Shown here in pieces: positions 7,849-13,338 of a stretch of DNA of 18,004 nucleotides. The DNA lies in the NCBI GenBank assembly GCA_949747725.1, contig CATKFJ010000232.1:1-18004 (forward strand), given 5' to 3'. Below the pieces are notes generated by a model, which saw only the letters and a program-made list of their open reading frames with translations, made no database searches and was not told the DNA's origin. The translations under genes and the position numbers were made by a program. The stretch is from an uncultured bacterium. Lineage in GTDB: Bacteria; Bacillota; Clostridia; Christensenellales; Pumilibacteraceae. How positions within the stretch are numbered: position 1 is the first letter of the stretch; every line of letters starts with the position of its first letter.

Positions 7849-8316
7849 TTAGATAATCTCCCAACCGTCGATTATACTTATAATCGGCTTTTTCTTTTTA
7901 TAAGCATACTCGCAAGCCATATATGCTCCCCCGCAATGCGTTATCACTCCCGCAATGATAAAATCGGCAATATCGACTAACTGTTTATTGGTTTCTATGA
8001 TAGCCAATCGATTGGGCACTCTCCTTTCCAAAAGATAAACACTGTCGTCAAAACAACTCGGCAGACTAAATGAGTCATCTGAACTCTTTGTTTTTTCCGG
8101 AATGTATGACAACACCATAGTATTTTTCAAATGCGGATAAACGTCTTTCAATTCTTTTACCAAATAACTGCAATACACATCAAAATCACCGCGAAAACCC
8201 GAATAGAATTGAGTAACGCCTCTAGTTTCTATGATGTCTTTTAATATCAGCAAAAGTTTATCCCTGTATTGTTTAACATCCATATAGCGATGTCCGAAAA
8301 AAGCACATGATTTCAT
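7849..8316 (-). CDS. SLOG-superfamily nucleotide-binding protein (DUF1273/YpsA-like)
   Basis: The 155-residue protein looks like one Rossmann-like SLOG domain: MKSCAFFGHRY at the N-terminus, FYSGFRGDFDVYC (37-49) in place of the family's G-x-x-G-x-D loop, LKDVYPHLKNTMVLSYIPEK (56-75), and a C-terminal ITHCGGAYMACEYAYKKKKPI (125-145) with the GG turn. SLOG proteins (named after SMF/DprA and LOG) bind nucleotides or nucleotide-derived ligands, and several are linked to conflict systems; the ligand here is unknown. The ATG at 8316 is preferred over one 8 codons upstream because AAAGGAC lies about 9 bases before it and the motif begins at once. It is the first gene of a two-gene operon with the anchored exported protein and is divergent from a double-HTH regulator. 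Confidence 0.75.
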   Translation of the reverse strand: MKSCAFFGHRYMDVKQYRDKLLLILKDIIETRGVTQFYSGFRGDFDVYCSYLVKELKDVYPHLKNTMVLSYIPEKTKSSDDSFSLPSCFDDSVYLLERRVPNRLAIIETNKQLVDIADFIIAGVITHCGGAYMACEYAYKKKKPIISIIDGWEII

Positions 8317-8365
8317 TTTTATTTGTCCTTTTGTTTGCATATATTAACGTCAATTCGCATTGCGT

Positions 8366-8429
8366 ATTGTCGTTTACAAAGCAAATATATAATATCATTA
8401 GATGACGACAATGTAAATTGTTTATTGTC
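8366..8429. promoter_or_regulatory. Overlapping divergent promoters with palindromic operator-like sites
   Basis: Minus strand: TTTACA (8417-8412), 17 bases, TATTAT (8394-8389), start near 8382, serving the SLOG operon. Plus strand: a perfect TATAAT (8388-8393) with a poor -35 (TTGTCG 8367-8372, 15-base spacer), serving the regulator. The two -10 boxes overlap. A perfect palindrome ACAAT-GTAA-ATTGT (8408-8421) covers the SLOG -35. ATTGTCG (8366-8372), CGACAAT (8406-8412) and ATTGTC (8424-8429) form further inverted repeats. The arrangement fits autoregulation and repression by the adjacent double-HTH protein; this is inference. Confidence 0.6.
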
Positions 8430-8449
8430 TAACCGCAAAGGGATTTGTA

Positions 8450-8914
8450 ATGGCTATTTCGAAAGAGTTTCAAAAACGGTTTATAGAACTGACAAACGAT
8501 ATAGATGTAAAAAGCAAGGACAAGAAAGCCGAGGTAATAGGCATCAATCGTTCGACATTTTCAAACGCGTTTAATTATGGCATAGTTCCTAAAACTCCTT
8601 CTTTGATTCGCATTGCCGATTACTTTAATATATCGGTAGATTATTTGATAGCCAACACGAACGAAGACTATTTCGATAGGTCGACCCATCCTAAAAATTT
8701 TTTCGTGCGGCTGGAAGAACTGCGAATAGAGCACAACATCAAAACCAGATACGAATTAGCTCAAAAATTGCTTATTCACAGGAATAATATAGCCCAATGG
8801 TATAAATTAGATTGCTTGCCGTTGATTGACGATTTAATTATTATTGCAAGCTATTTTAACGTATCCGTAGACTATCTACTCGGCAGAACCGACGACAGAA
8901 CGCCTTTAAAATAA
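8450..8914 (+). CDS. Transcriptional regulator with two tandem XRE-type HTH domains
   Basis: The 154-residue protein contains two Cro/C1-type helix-turn-helix units. The first spans about 8-68 (KKAEVIGINRSTFSNAF, then IRIADYFNISVDYLI) and the second about 84-146 (TRYELAQKLLIHRNNIAQWY, then IIIASYFNVSVDYLLGRTD). Both end in the same YFN-x-SVDYL pattern, which points to an internal duplication. There is no other domain, so it may bind two half-sites as one chain. AAAGGGA precedes the ATG at 8450 by 7 bases. It is divergent from the SLOG operon and shares its A+T-rich composition. Likely a repressor acting on the palindromes in the intergenic region and perhaps on the RNA promoter downstream; that part is inference. 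Its stop codon overlaps the end of the convergent RNA gene. Confidence 0.85.
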   Translation: MAISKEFQKRFIELTNDIDVKSKDKKAEVIGINRSTFSNAFNYGIVPKTPSLIRIADYFNISVDYLIANTNEDYFDRSTHPKNFFVRLEELRIEHNIKTRYELAQKLLIHRNNIAQWYKLDCLPLIDDLIIIASYFNVSVDYLLGRTDDRTPLK

Positions 8915-8944
8915 AAAAGCGCTATCCCCTTGCGAGAACAGCGC
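8908..8944 (-). terminator. Intrinsic terminator of the candidate RNA
   Basis: Read on the minus strand, GCGCT (8944-8940) pairs with AGCGC (8923-8919), and inside it TTCTC pairs with GGGGA (with G-U pairs) around a GCAA tetraloop of the GNRA type. The stem is followed directly by TTTTTTATTTT (8918-8908). The run of T is on the minus side only, so it ends the minus-strand transcript, not the HTH gene. Confidence 0.75.
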
Positions 8945-9077
8945 CGCAGAATATACTGTTCATCGCTTAGTCGCCAAACCAAAATTACAATCCGCATGAG
9001 AATTGTAAACGATTACGAGTATAGTTCTACCTATAGCTATTCTCATGCGGAATAAAAATATGTAATTTTGGTTTGGC
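8912..9077 (-). ncRNA. Candidate structured non-coding RNA (about 166 nt), no known family recognised
   Basis: Three independent signals delimit it. A near-perfect promoter (TTGACA-17-TAAAAT, 9113-9085) predicts a start at 9078-9077, exactly the first base of a long hairpin. The hairpin (9077-8973) has a perfect 17-bp basal stem (GCCAAACCAAAATTACA, plus-strand 8973-8989, with 9061-9077), an asymmetric internal loop (10 versus 2 bases), a perfect 12-bp upper stem (CCGCATGAGAAT, 8992-9003, with 9039-9050) and a 35-base apical region with a small TATAG/CTATA helix. A 28-base linker then leads to an intrinsic terminator at 8944-8908. The RNA is convergent with the double-HTH gene and touches its stop codon. 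No conserved coding frame is evident. It does not match the layout I know for 6S, tmRNA, SRP or RNase P RNA, and there is no reverse transcriptase for a retron. Confidence 0.65.
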
Positions 9078-9084
9078 AATTACA

Positions 9085-9113
9085 ATTTTATCAAATATAT
9101 TTGTTTTTGTCAA
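9085..9113 (-). promoter_or_regulatory. Promoter of the candidate RNA
   Basis: On the minus strand a perfect TTGACA (9113-9108), a 17-base spacer and TAAAAT (9090-9085) give a start at about 9078. The 11-base direct repeat GGCAATTACAA (plus-strand reading) occurs at 9075-9085, covering the start site, and again at 9127-9137, just upstream of the -35. Confidence 0.75.
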
Positions 9114-9126
9114 TAAAAAGGCGATC

Positions 9127-9151
9127 GGCAATTACAAATGACAAATTGTAA
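9127..9151. promoter_or_regulatory. Operator-like palindrome upstream of the RNA promoter
   Basis: TTACAA (9132-9137) and TTGTAA (9146-9151) form an inverted repeat with an 8-base spacer, and the left half is part of the direct repeat GGCAATTACAA (9127-9137) that recurs at the RNA start site (9075-9085). Binding of a regulator to both copies would bracket the promoter. Which protein binds is unknown; the neighbouring double-HTH protein is the obvious candidate. Confidence 0.4.
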
Positions 9152-9173
9152 CTTCTTTATTTTTCCTAACATA

Positions 9174-9210
9174 AAAAGCGGCGACGAATAACGTTCGACG
9201 CCGCTTTTAT
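9174..9210. terminator. Bidirectional intrinsic terminator between the GGGtGRT gene and the RNA gene
   Basis: A 10-bp stem AAAAGCGGCG (9174-9183) with CGCCGCTTTT (9199-9208), extended by CGAA/TTCG inside, is flanked by A and T runs on both sides. On the minus strand it would end read-through from the NifU-like/GGGtGRT operon before it enters the RNA promoter; it also stops plus-strand transcripts. Confidence 0.75.
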
Positions 9211-9309
9211 GTTTGATTATATATACTTAATATTTGCTTACTTTCTTTCTTATGGGATAAGAACGGAACAGTTTATATCACTTGCAAACAATAACTCAAG
9301 CTTTTCTTG

Positions 9310-9337
9310 CTTACTTCTTTTCCCGAAAAGAAGTAAG
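9310..9337. repeat. Perfect 12-bp hairpin directly after the GGGtGRT stop
   Basis: CTTACTTCTTTT (9310-9321) and AAAAGAAGTAAG (9326-9337) form a perfect stem with a 4-base loop, abutting the stop codon at 9338-9340. No T run follows on the minus strand, so it may protect the mRNA 3' end or slow decay and not terminate; the terminator at 9174-9210 lies 100 bp further on. The rest of 9211-9309 holds no gene or clear signal. Confidence 0.55.
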
Positions 9338-10336
9338 TTATTTGGCAAGCGAAACCGCAACGGCGCATGCAACGGTAGCGCCGACCATGGGGTTATTGCC
9401 CATACCGATAAGCCCCATCATTTCGACGTGCGCCGGCACGGAGCTACTGCCTGCGAACTGCGCGTCGCTATGCATACGACCCATGGTATCGGTCATGCCG
9501 TACGATGCCGGGCCGGCAGCTACTTTATCGGGGTCAAGGGTCCTGCCCGTACCGCCGCCGCTCGCTACCGAGAAATACTTTTTATCGTTTTCCTGACACC
9601 ATTTTTTATACGTACCGGCAACGGGGTGTTGGAAACGCGTGGGGTTGGTGGAGTTACCCGTGATCGATACGTCCACCTTTTCGTGACGCATGATCGCAAC
9701 GCCCTCGCTCACATCGTCGGCGCCGTAGCAGCGCACTTTTGCGCGCTCGCCGTCCGAGAACGGAACTTCGCGAACGATCTTAAGCTCGCCCGTAAAGTAG
9801 TCGTACTTTGTCTGAACATATGTAAACCCGTTGATACGCGAGATTATGTACGCCGCGTCCTTGCCCAAGCCGTTAAGTATGACGCGGAGCGGTTTTTTAC
9901 GCGCCTTGTTGGCGTTGCGCGCAATACCGATCGCGCCTTCCGCAGCAGCGAACGACTCGTGACCGGCGAGGAACGCAAAGCAATCCGTTTCTTCGCGGAG
10001 CAACATTGCCCCGAGATTGCCGTGTCCCAAACCGACTTTGCGCTGATCGGCGACACTGCCGGGGATACAGAACGACTGCAAGCCGATACCGATGCACTCG
10101 GCGGCGTCCGCGGCGGTCTTAACGCCCTTTTTGAACGCTATGGCGCAACCGACGGTGTACGCCCATACCGCGTTCTCGAACGCTATGGGCTGAACGCCTT
10201 TTACGATCTCTTCCACATTGACACCGCGTTTAAGGCAGATGTCGCGCGCGTCCTCGAGGGACTTGATGCCATAGTTTTTAAGCTCGGCATTTATCTTATC
10301 TATTCTTCTTTCGTATCCTTCGAATGTAACAGCCAT
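9338..10336 (-). CDS. GGGtGRT protein (conserved, function unknown)
   Basis: The 332-residue protein carries the eponymous motif SGGGTGRTLDPDK at about 259-271, followed by GMTDTMGRMHSDAQFAG and a glycine-rich C-terminus. Other conserved-looking parts are FENAVWAYTVGCAIAFKKG (about 53-71), GLGHGNLGAMLLREETDCFAFLAGHESFAAAEGAIG (about 102-137) and IISRINGFTYVQTKYDYFTG. I know the family only as an uncharacterised protein encoded next to a NifU-like scaffold protein, as here: the upstream gene ends 15 bp before this ATG. GGAGGG lies 7 bases before the start at 10336. It has no membrane segment and no Cys cluster. A role in handling an Fe-S cluster or a small metabolite together with its partner is plausible but unproven. 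Confidence 0.85.
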   Translation of the reverse strand: MAVTFEGYERRIDKINAELKNYGIKSLEDARDICLKRGVNVEEIVKGVQPIAFENAVWAYTVGCAIAFKKGVKTAADAAECIGIGLQSFCIPGSVADQRKVGLGHGNLGAMLLREETDCFAFLAGHESFAAAEGAIGIARNANKARKKPLRVILNGLGKDAAYIISRINGFTYVQTKYDYFTGELKIVREVPFSDGERAKVRCYGADDVSEGVAIMRHEKVDVSITGNSTNPTRFQHPVAGTYKKWCQENDKKYFSVASGGGTGRTLDPDKVAAGPASYGMTDTMGRMHSDAQFAGSSSVPAHVEMMGLIGMGNNPMVGATVACAVAVSLAK

Positions 10337-10351
10337 GATTATTCCCTCCTA

Positions 10352-11044
10352 CTACTCGTTGCGCGGCACTATATACTTAGCCGCGTTTTCGAATCTGCCG
10401 TAATGCTTTTTGGACTTTTCGAGCGCGTCGTTGCCGCTCATGCCCTCTTGCACGTATTTCATAAGCAAGCCGAGGTTGACATACTCATAGCCGGTGATCT
10501 CGCCGTTCTTGTCGAGCGCAAGACGCGTGACATAGCCTTCCGCCATTTCGAGATAGCGCGGTCCTTTGAGCTTGGTCGAGTACATTGTACCCACCTGCGA
10601 GCGCAAGCCTTTGCCGAGATCCTCGAGTCCCGCGCCTACGGGCAGACCCGCGTCGGAGAACGCCGATTGCGTTCTGCCGTAAACTATCTGTAAAAACAGC
10701 TCGCGCATTGCCACGTTAATGGCGTCGCAAACAAGATCGGTATTGACCGCCTCGAGCAACGTCTTGCCGGGCAGAATTTCCGCCGCCATAGCCGCCGAGT
10801 GCGTCATACCCGAGCAGCCGATCGTTTCGACCAGCGCTTCCTCGATAACGCCGTTCTTGATGTTGAGCGTAAGCTTACACGTGCCCTGTTGGGGCGCGCA
10901 GCAACCGCAGCCGTGCTTAAGTCCGCTGATATCCTTGATATCATAGGCTTGAACCCACTTGCCCTCTTCGGGAATGGGAGCAGGACCGTGATTGCAACCT
11001 TTTGCAACGCACTGCATGTTTTCCACTTCGCGTGAATATTGCAT
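10352..11044 (-). CDS. NifU-like Fe-S cluster scaffold protein, partner of GGGtGRT
   Basis: The 230-residue protein resembles the NifU/IscU N-terminal scaffold fold in its central part (CKLTLNIKNGVIEEALVETIGCSGMTHSAAMAAEIL, about 56-91) but has an unusually Cys-rich N-terminus: Cys12, Cys17, Cys46, Cys48, Cys49 (HGCGCC), Cys56, Cys77 and Cys106. That suggests it binds an Fe-S cluster or metal stably and is not an ordinary transfer scaffold. The C-terminal third (KLKGPRYLEMAEGYVTRLALDKNGEITGYEYVN) is absent from IscU. The ATG at 11044 follows GGAGGATTTT. It is the first gene of a two-gene operon; the promoter at 11117-11145 precedes it by about 70 bp. The pairing with GGGtGRT is characteristic; the function of the pair is not known to me. 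Confidence 0.82.
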   Translation of the reverse strand: MQYSREVENMQCVAKGCNHGPAPIPEEGKWVQAYDIKDISGLKHGCGCCAPQQGTCKLTLNIKNGVIEEALVETIGCSGMTHSAAMAAEILPGKTLLEAVNTDLVCDAINVAMRELFLQIVYGRTQSAFSDAGLPVGAGLEDLGKGLRSQVGTMYSTKLKGPRYLEMAEGYVTRLALDKNGEITGYEYVNLGLLMKYVQEGMSGNDALEKSKKHYGRFENAAKYIVPRNE

Positions 11045-11116
11045 AAAATCCTCCGAAAAATTTTTGTTTTTGCTTTTTTATCTGCCGCTGTTCCGCGCGG
11101 CATTACGTACTGTACA

Positions 11117-11145
11117 AGTATAACACAATCTACATTTAAACGCAA
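11117..11145 (-). promoter_or_regulatory. Promoter of the NifU-like/GGGtGRT operon
   Basis: On the minus strand TTGCGT (11145-11140) and TATACT (11122-11117) are 17 bases apart, with a TG one base before the -10 (extended -10 type). Just downstream lies the near-palindrome CGTACTGTACAAGTA (11106-11120), which may be an operator. Confidence 0.6.
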
Positions 11146-11263
11146 GATTTTACAAAAAGAATTATAAATTTTTATGCGCTACTTCTTCTGCAAAAGAACG
11201 GCAATCAAGTTCCGAATTATTTTTCGTTTTTCTGCGCAAACTAACAACCGAACGGAGGATAAC

Positions 11264-11734
11264 ATGGAAACCGAAATGACCAAAGAACAGCAAGTCAAGC
11301 GCGAACGCGAAGTCGAATTTTTAAAACAATTGCACCAAGCCGCACAAATGGGCAGGGACGCGCTCGAACACGTCAATACCAATATCGGACCGGGCGAACT
11401 GAGAACGGCAGTCGAAAAAGACATATTCGATTATTCGGACGTCTGTTCTCAAATCACCGAAAAACTCGAGGAGCGCGACGAACAGCCGAAAAGCGTCGGC
11501 AAAATAGCGCGCACAATGTCCGGCTTGATGATCGATTTCAAAATAAACGACGAAACGCCCGAACGCGAAGTCGCAAAAATGATAATCGACGGCACGACCA
11601 AGGGCGTTACCGAATGCACGTCCAAACTGAGCGATTATGCCGACGTGGACAACGACGTGAAAAATATCGGCTATAAACTGCTTTGGGTCGAACAAAAAAA
11701 TATAGACGAAATGCGCAGATTTTTGCATAACTGA
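11264..11734 (+). CDS. Four-helix, ferritin-like protein (DUF2383-type), function unknown
   Basis: The 156-residue protein is predicted to be all alpha with no Cys pair or membrane segment. The layout recalls ferritin-like proteins of the DUF2383 type found in Clostridia: helix 1 QQVKREREVEFLKQLHQAAQMGRDAL, helix 2 GELRTAVEKDIFDYSDVCSQITEKLEE, helix 3 SVGKIARTMSGLMIDFKI, helix 4 REVAKMIIDGTTKGVTECTSKLSDYA and a last helix VEQKNIDEMRRFL. The family's SVGKIA...MIIDGT pattern is visible. Paired Glu/His metal ligands are not obvious in helices 1 and 2, so it may not bind a di-iron centre. The ATG at 11264 has GGAGG 5 bases upstream; an earlier ATG at 11174 lacks a ribosome site. It is monocistronic and divergent from the NifU-like operon. 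Assignment is tentative. Confidence 0.7.
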   Translation: METEMTKEQQVKREREVEFLKQLHQAAQMGRDALEHVNTNIGPGELRTAVEKDIFDYSDVCSQITEKLEERDEQPKSVGKIARTMSGLMIDFKINDETPEREVAKMIIDGTTKGVTECTSKLSDYADVDNDVKNIGYKLLWVEQKNIDEMRRFLHN

Positions 11735-11744
11735 TAAAAAACGG

Positions 11745-11773
11745 TTGACAACAAAAATTCAAACTGATATATT
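11745..11773 (+). promoter_or_regulatory. Promoter of the MATE exporter transcript
   Basis: A perfect TTGACA (11745-11750) is followed after 17 bases by TATATT (11768-11773), placing the start near 11780. The -35 lies just 11 bp after the stop of the ferritin-like gene. Confidence 0.72.
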
Positions 11774-11779
11774 ATGTCA

Positions 11780-11863
11780 CAGTCATCGGAGAACTTTCAA
11801 TCCCGATTGAAAAGTTGACAAGATGTCGGGCGGGCTCGGTAAATTTTAACCGAGCCTTTTTGT
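11780..11863 (+). promoter_or_regulatory. Structured leader with intrinsic terminator before the MATE gene (candidate riboswitch/attenuator)
   Basis: The leader of about 110 nt contains a hairpin AACTTTCAAT (11792-11801) with ATTGAA(A)AGTT (11806-11816; one bulged A) and a CCCG tetraloop. The downstream word TCGGG (11826-11830) is complementary to the loop, which allows a pseudoknot or an alternative stem. It is followed by a terminator, GGCTCGGT (11833-11840) with ACCGAGCC (11849-11856) and then TTTTTGT. A second CGGG (11831-11834) overlaps the terminator stem and could serve as an antiterminator partner. The gene's ribosome site lies after the terminator, so a transcription attenuation switch is plausible. 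It does not match any riboswitch class I can recall. Confidence 0.5.
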
Positions 11864-11890
11864 ATGAGTTTTATCGAGCGAGGAGTAATC

Positions 11891-13252
11891 GTGACACGCA
11901 TGCAGATTTCGGATAAATTCACATTTTTCAGGCTAATACGTTTCGCACTGCCCACTATCATCATGGTGATTTTCACGTCGTTGTACGGTATTGTGGACGG
12001 TTTATTTATTTCCAACGTTGTCGGCGACGACGCTTTTACAGCCGTCAATTTGTTTTTGCCCGTTTTCTATATGCTCGGGTCTATCGGGTTTCTGCTCGGC
12101 AGCGGCGGTTGCGCGCTTATTGCCAAACTTTTCGGTCAAGGCGACGAACATACTGCGCGCCGCATGTTTTCGGGACTTTTTATTATTACCGCGGTAACTG
12201 CCGCAACGTTTACTGCGATCATGATCCCCGTAATGCCCCGAGTAGCGTCGGCGCTCGGCGCGAAAGGCGACGTGTACGGTCACTGCGTTACGTACGGGCG
12301 AATAATGCTCGCCGGGCTTGTGCCGTTTATACTTCAATCGTTTTTTCAATACTATTTCGCCGTAGCCGACCGCCCCAAACTCGGGCTTGCCATTACGGTC
12401 GCCGCAGGCGTTACCAACATGCTCGGCGATTTTTTGCTTATCTATGTCGCAGATATGGGCGTAGTGGGCGCGGCAGTCGCGACCATTGTCGGCGAATGCG
12501 TGGGCAGCGTTATTCCCGTTGCGTATTTCTTTATAAAGAAAGGCAAACGCTTATACTTTGCCAAACCGTCGTTCAATGCGAAAACCATATTCAAGATCTG
12601 TTCCAACGGCTCGTCGGAAATGATAACCAATATATCCTCTTCGCTCGTAAACATGCTGTACAACTTCCAACTCCTTAAATACATCGGCAACGACGGCGTG
12701 GTGGCGTACGGTATACTGATGTACATAGGCTTTATCTTTATCGGTTGCTATCTCGGTTTTGCCGTCGGAGTATCGCCGATCGTCGGCTACAACTACGGTG
12801 CGAACGACCGCGAACAACTGCAAAGCATATTTAAAAAATGCCTGCTGTTCTATACCGCAGCAGCCGTGATCATGACCGCGCTTTCCGAAGCGCTGGCTTC
12901 ACCACTCGCGTACGTGTTTGTAAACTACGACGAAAATCTGTTGGAGCTTACGACGCTTGCCATTCGCATATATTCACTGTCGTTCCTGATAAGCGGATTC
13001 AATATTTTCGCGTCCGCATTCTTTACCGCGCTCAATAACGGACCCGTATCGTTTATAATATCCGTATCGCGCACGCTCTTGTTCCAGATCGGCGCGGTAT
13101 TCCTCACGCCGCTCATATTCGGCGTGAACGGGATATGGAGCGCAACGGCTGTCGCCGAACTTCTGTCGCTCGCGATCTCCGTCACCATGATAATGATCTA
13201 TCGCACAAAATACGGCTATGTAAAATCCGCGACGCTTAATTCCGACGCTTGA
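11891..13252 (+). CDS. MATE-family efflux transporter
   Basis: MATE proteins export cationic drugs and metabolites in exchange for Na+ or H+. The 453-residue product has the family length and about 12 membrane segments in two similar halves. Family patterns include FALPTIIMVIFTSLYGIVDGLFIS and GDDAFTAVNLFLPV in the first bundle, YYFAVADRPKLGLAIT between helices, and GFAVGVSPIVGYNYGAND and FNIFASAFFTALNNGP in the second half. The GTG at 11891 is taken as start because GCGAGGAG ends 5 bases before it. An ATG at 11864 lies inside the terminator tail without a ribosome site, and the ATG at 11900 is too far from the site. The upstream leader suggests ligand-dependent control. Substrate unknown. 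Confidence 0.92.
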   Translation: MTRMQISDKFTFFRLIRFALPTIIMVIFTSLYGIVDGLFISNVVGDDAFTAVNLFLPVFYMLGSIGFLLGSGGCALIAKLFGQGDEHTARRMFSGLFIITAVTAATFTAIMIPVMPRVASALGAKGDVYGHCVTYGRIMLAGLVPFILQSFFQYYFAVADRPKLGLAITVAAGVTNMLGDFLLIYVADMGVVGAAVATIVGECVGSVIPVAYFFIKKGKRLYFAKPSFNAKTIFKICSNGSSEMITNISSSLVNMLYNFQLLKYIGNDGVVAYGILMYIGFIFIGCYLGFAVGVSPIVGYNYGANDREQLQSIFKKCLLFYTAAAVIMTALSEALASPLAYVFVNYDENLLELTTLAIRIYSLSFLISGFNIFASAFFTALNNGPVSFIISVSRTLLFQIGAVFLTPLIFGVNGIWSATAVAELLSLAISVTMIMIYRTKYGYVKSATLNSDA

Positions 13253-13338
13253 TCACTCATAACTCTACTATTTTTTGAGTTGCTAATTATCCGCGTATAT
13301 TTTCCGATAAATTCGACAAAATAATATCGAGGAGGAAA

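Noticed and set aside
8961..9047. 28-codon frame inside the candidate RNA (minus strand, starting at the ATG in the 12-bp stem)
   Set aside because: It has no ribosome site, its start is buried in the stem, and its sequence is dictated by the inverted repeat. A small-toxin reading was considered, but only a short stretch (ILVIV) is hydrophobic.
8912..9077. 6S RNA or retron RNA as identity of the structured RNA
   Set aside because: 6S RNA needs a large central bubble in a long rod closed by both ends; here the bubble is 10/2 bases and the 3' end is a separate terminator. No reverse transcriptase is encoded in the window, so a retron is not supported.
8973..9077. MITE-type mobile repeat
   Set aside because: The inverted repeat has no visible target duplication at its ends, and it coincides base for base with a promoter start and a downstream terminator, which fits an RNA gene better.
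9209..10693. 494-codon open frame on the plus strand
   Set aside because: It lies antisense to the well-supported GGGtGRT and NifU-like genes, has no ribosome site and shows no recognisable protein pattern; it arises from codon bias of the opposite strand.
11815..11843. Second promoter (TTGACA at 11815-11820) directly before the MATE gene
   Set aside because: The only -10-like word, TAAATT, is 19 bases away and lies in the terminator loop; the promoter at 11745-11773 is far better.
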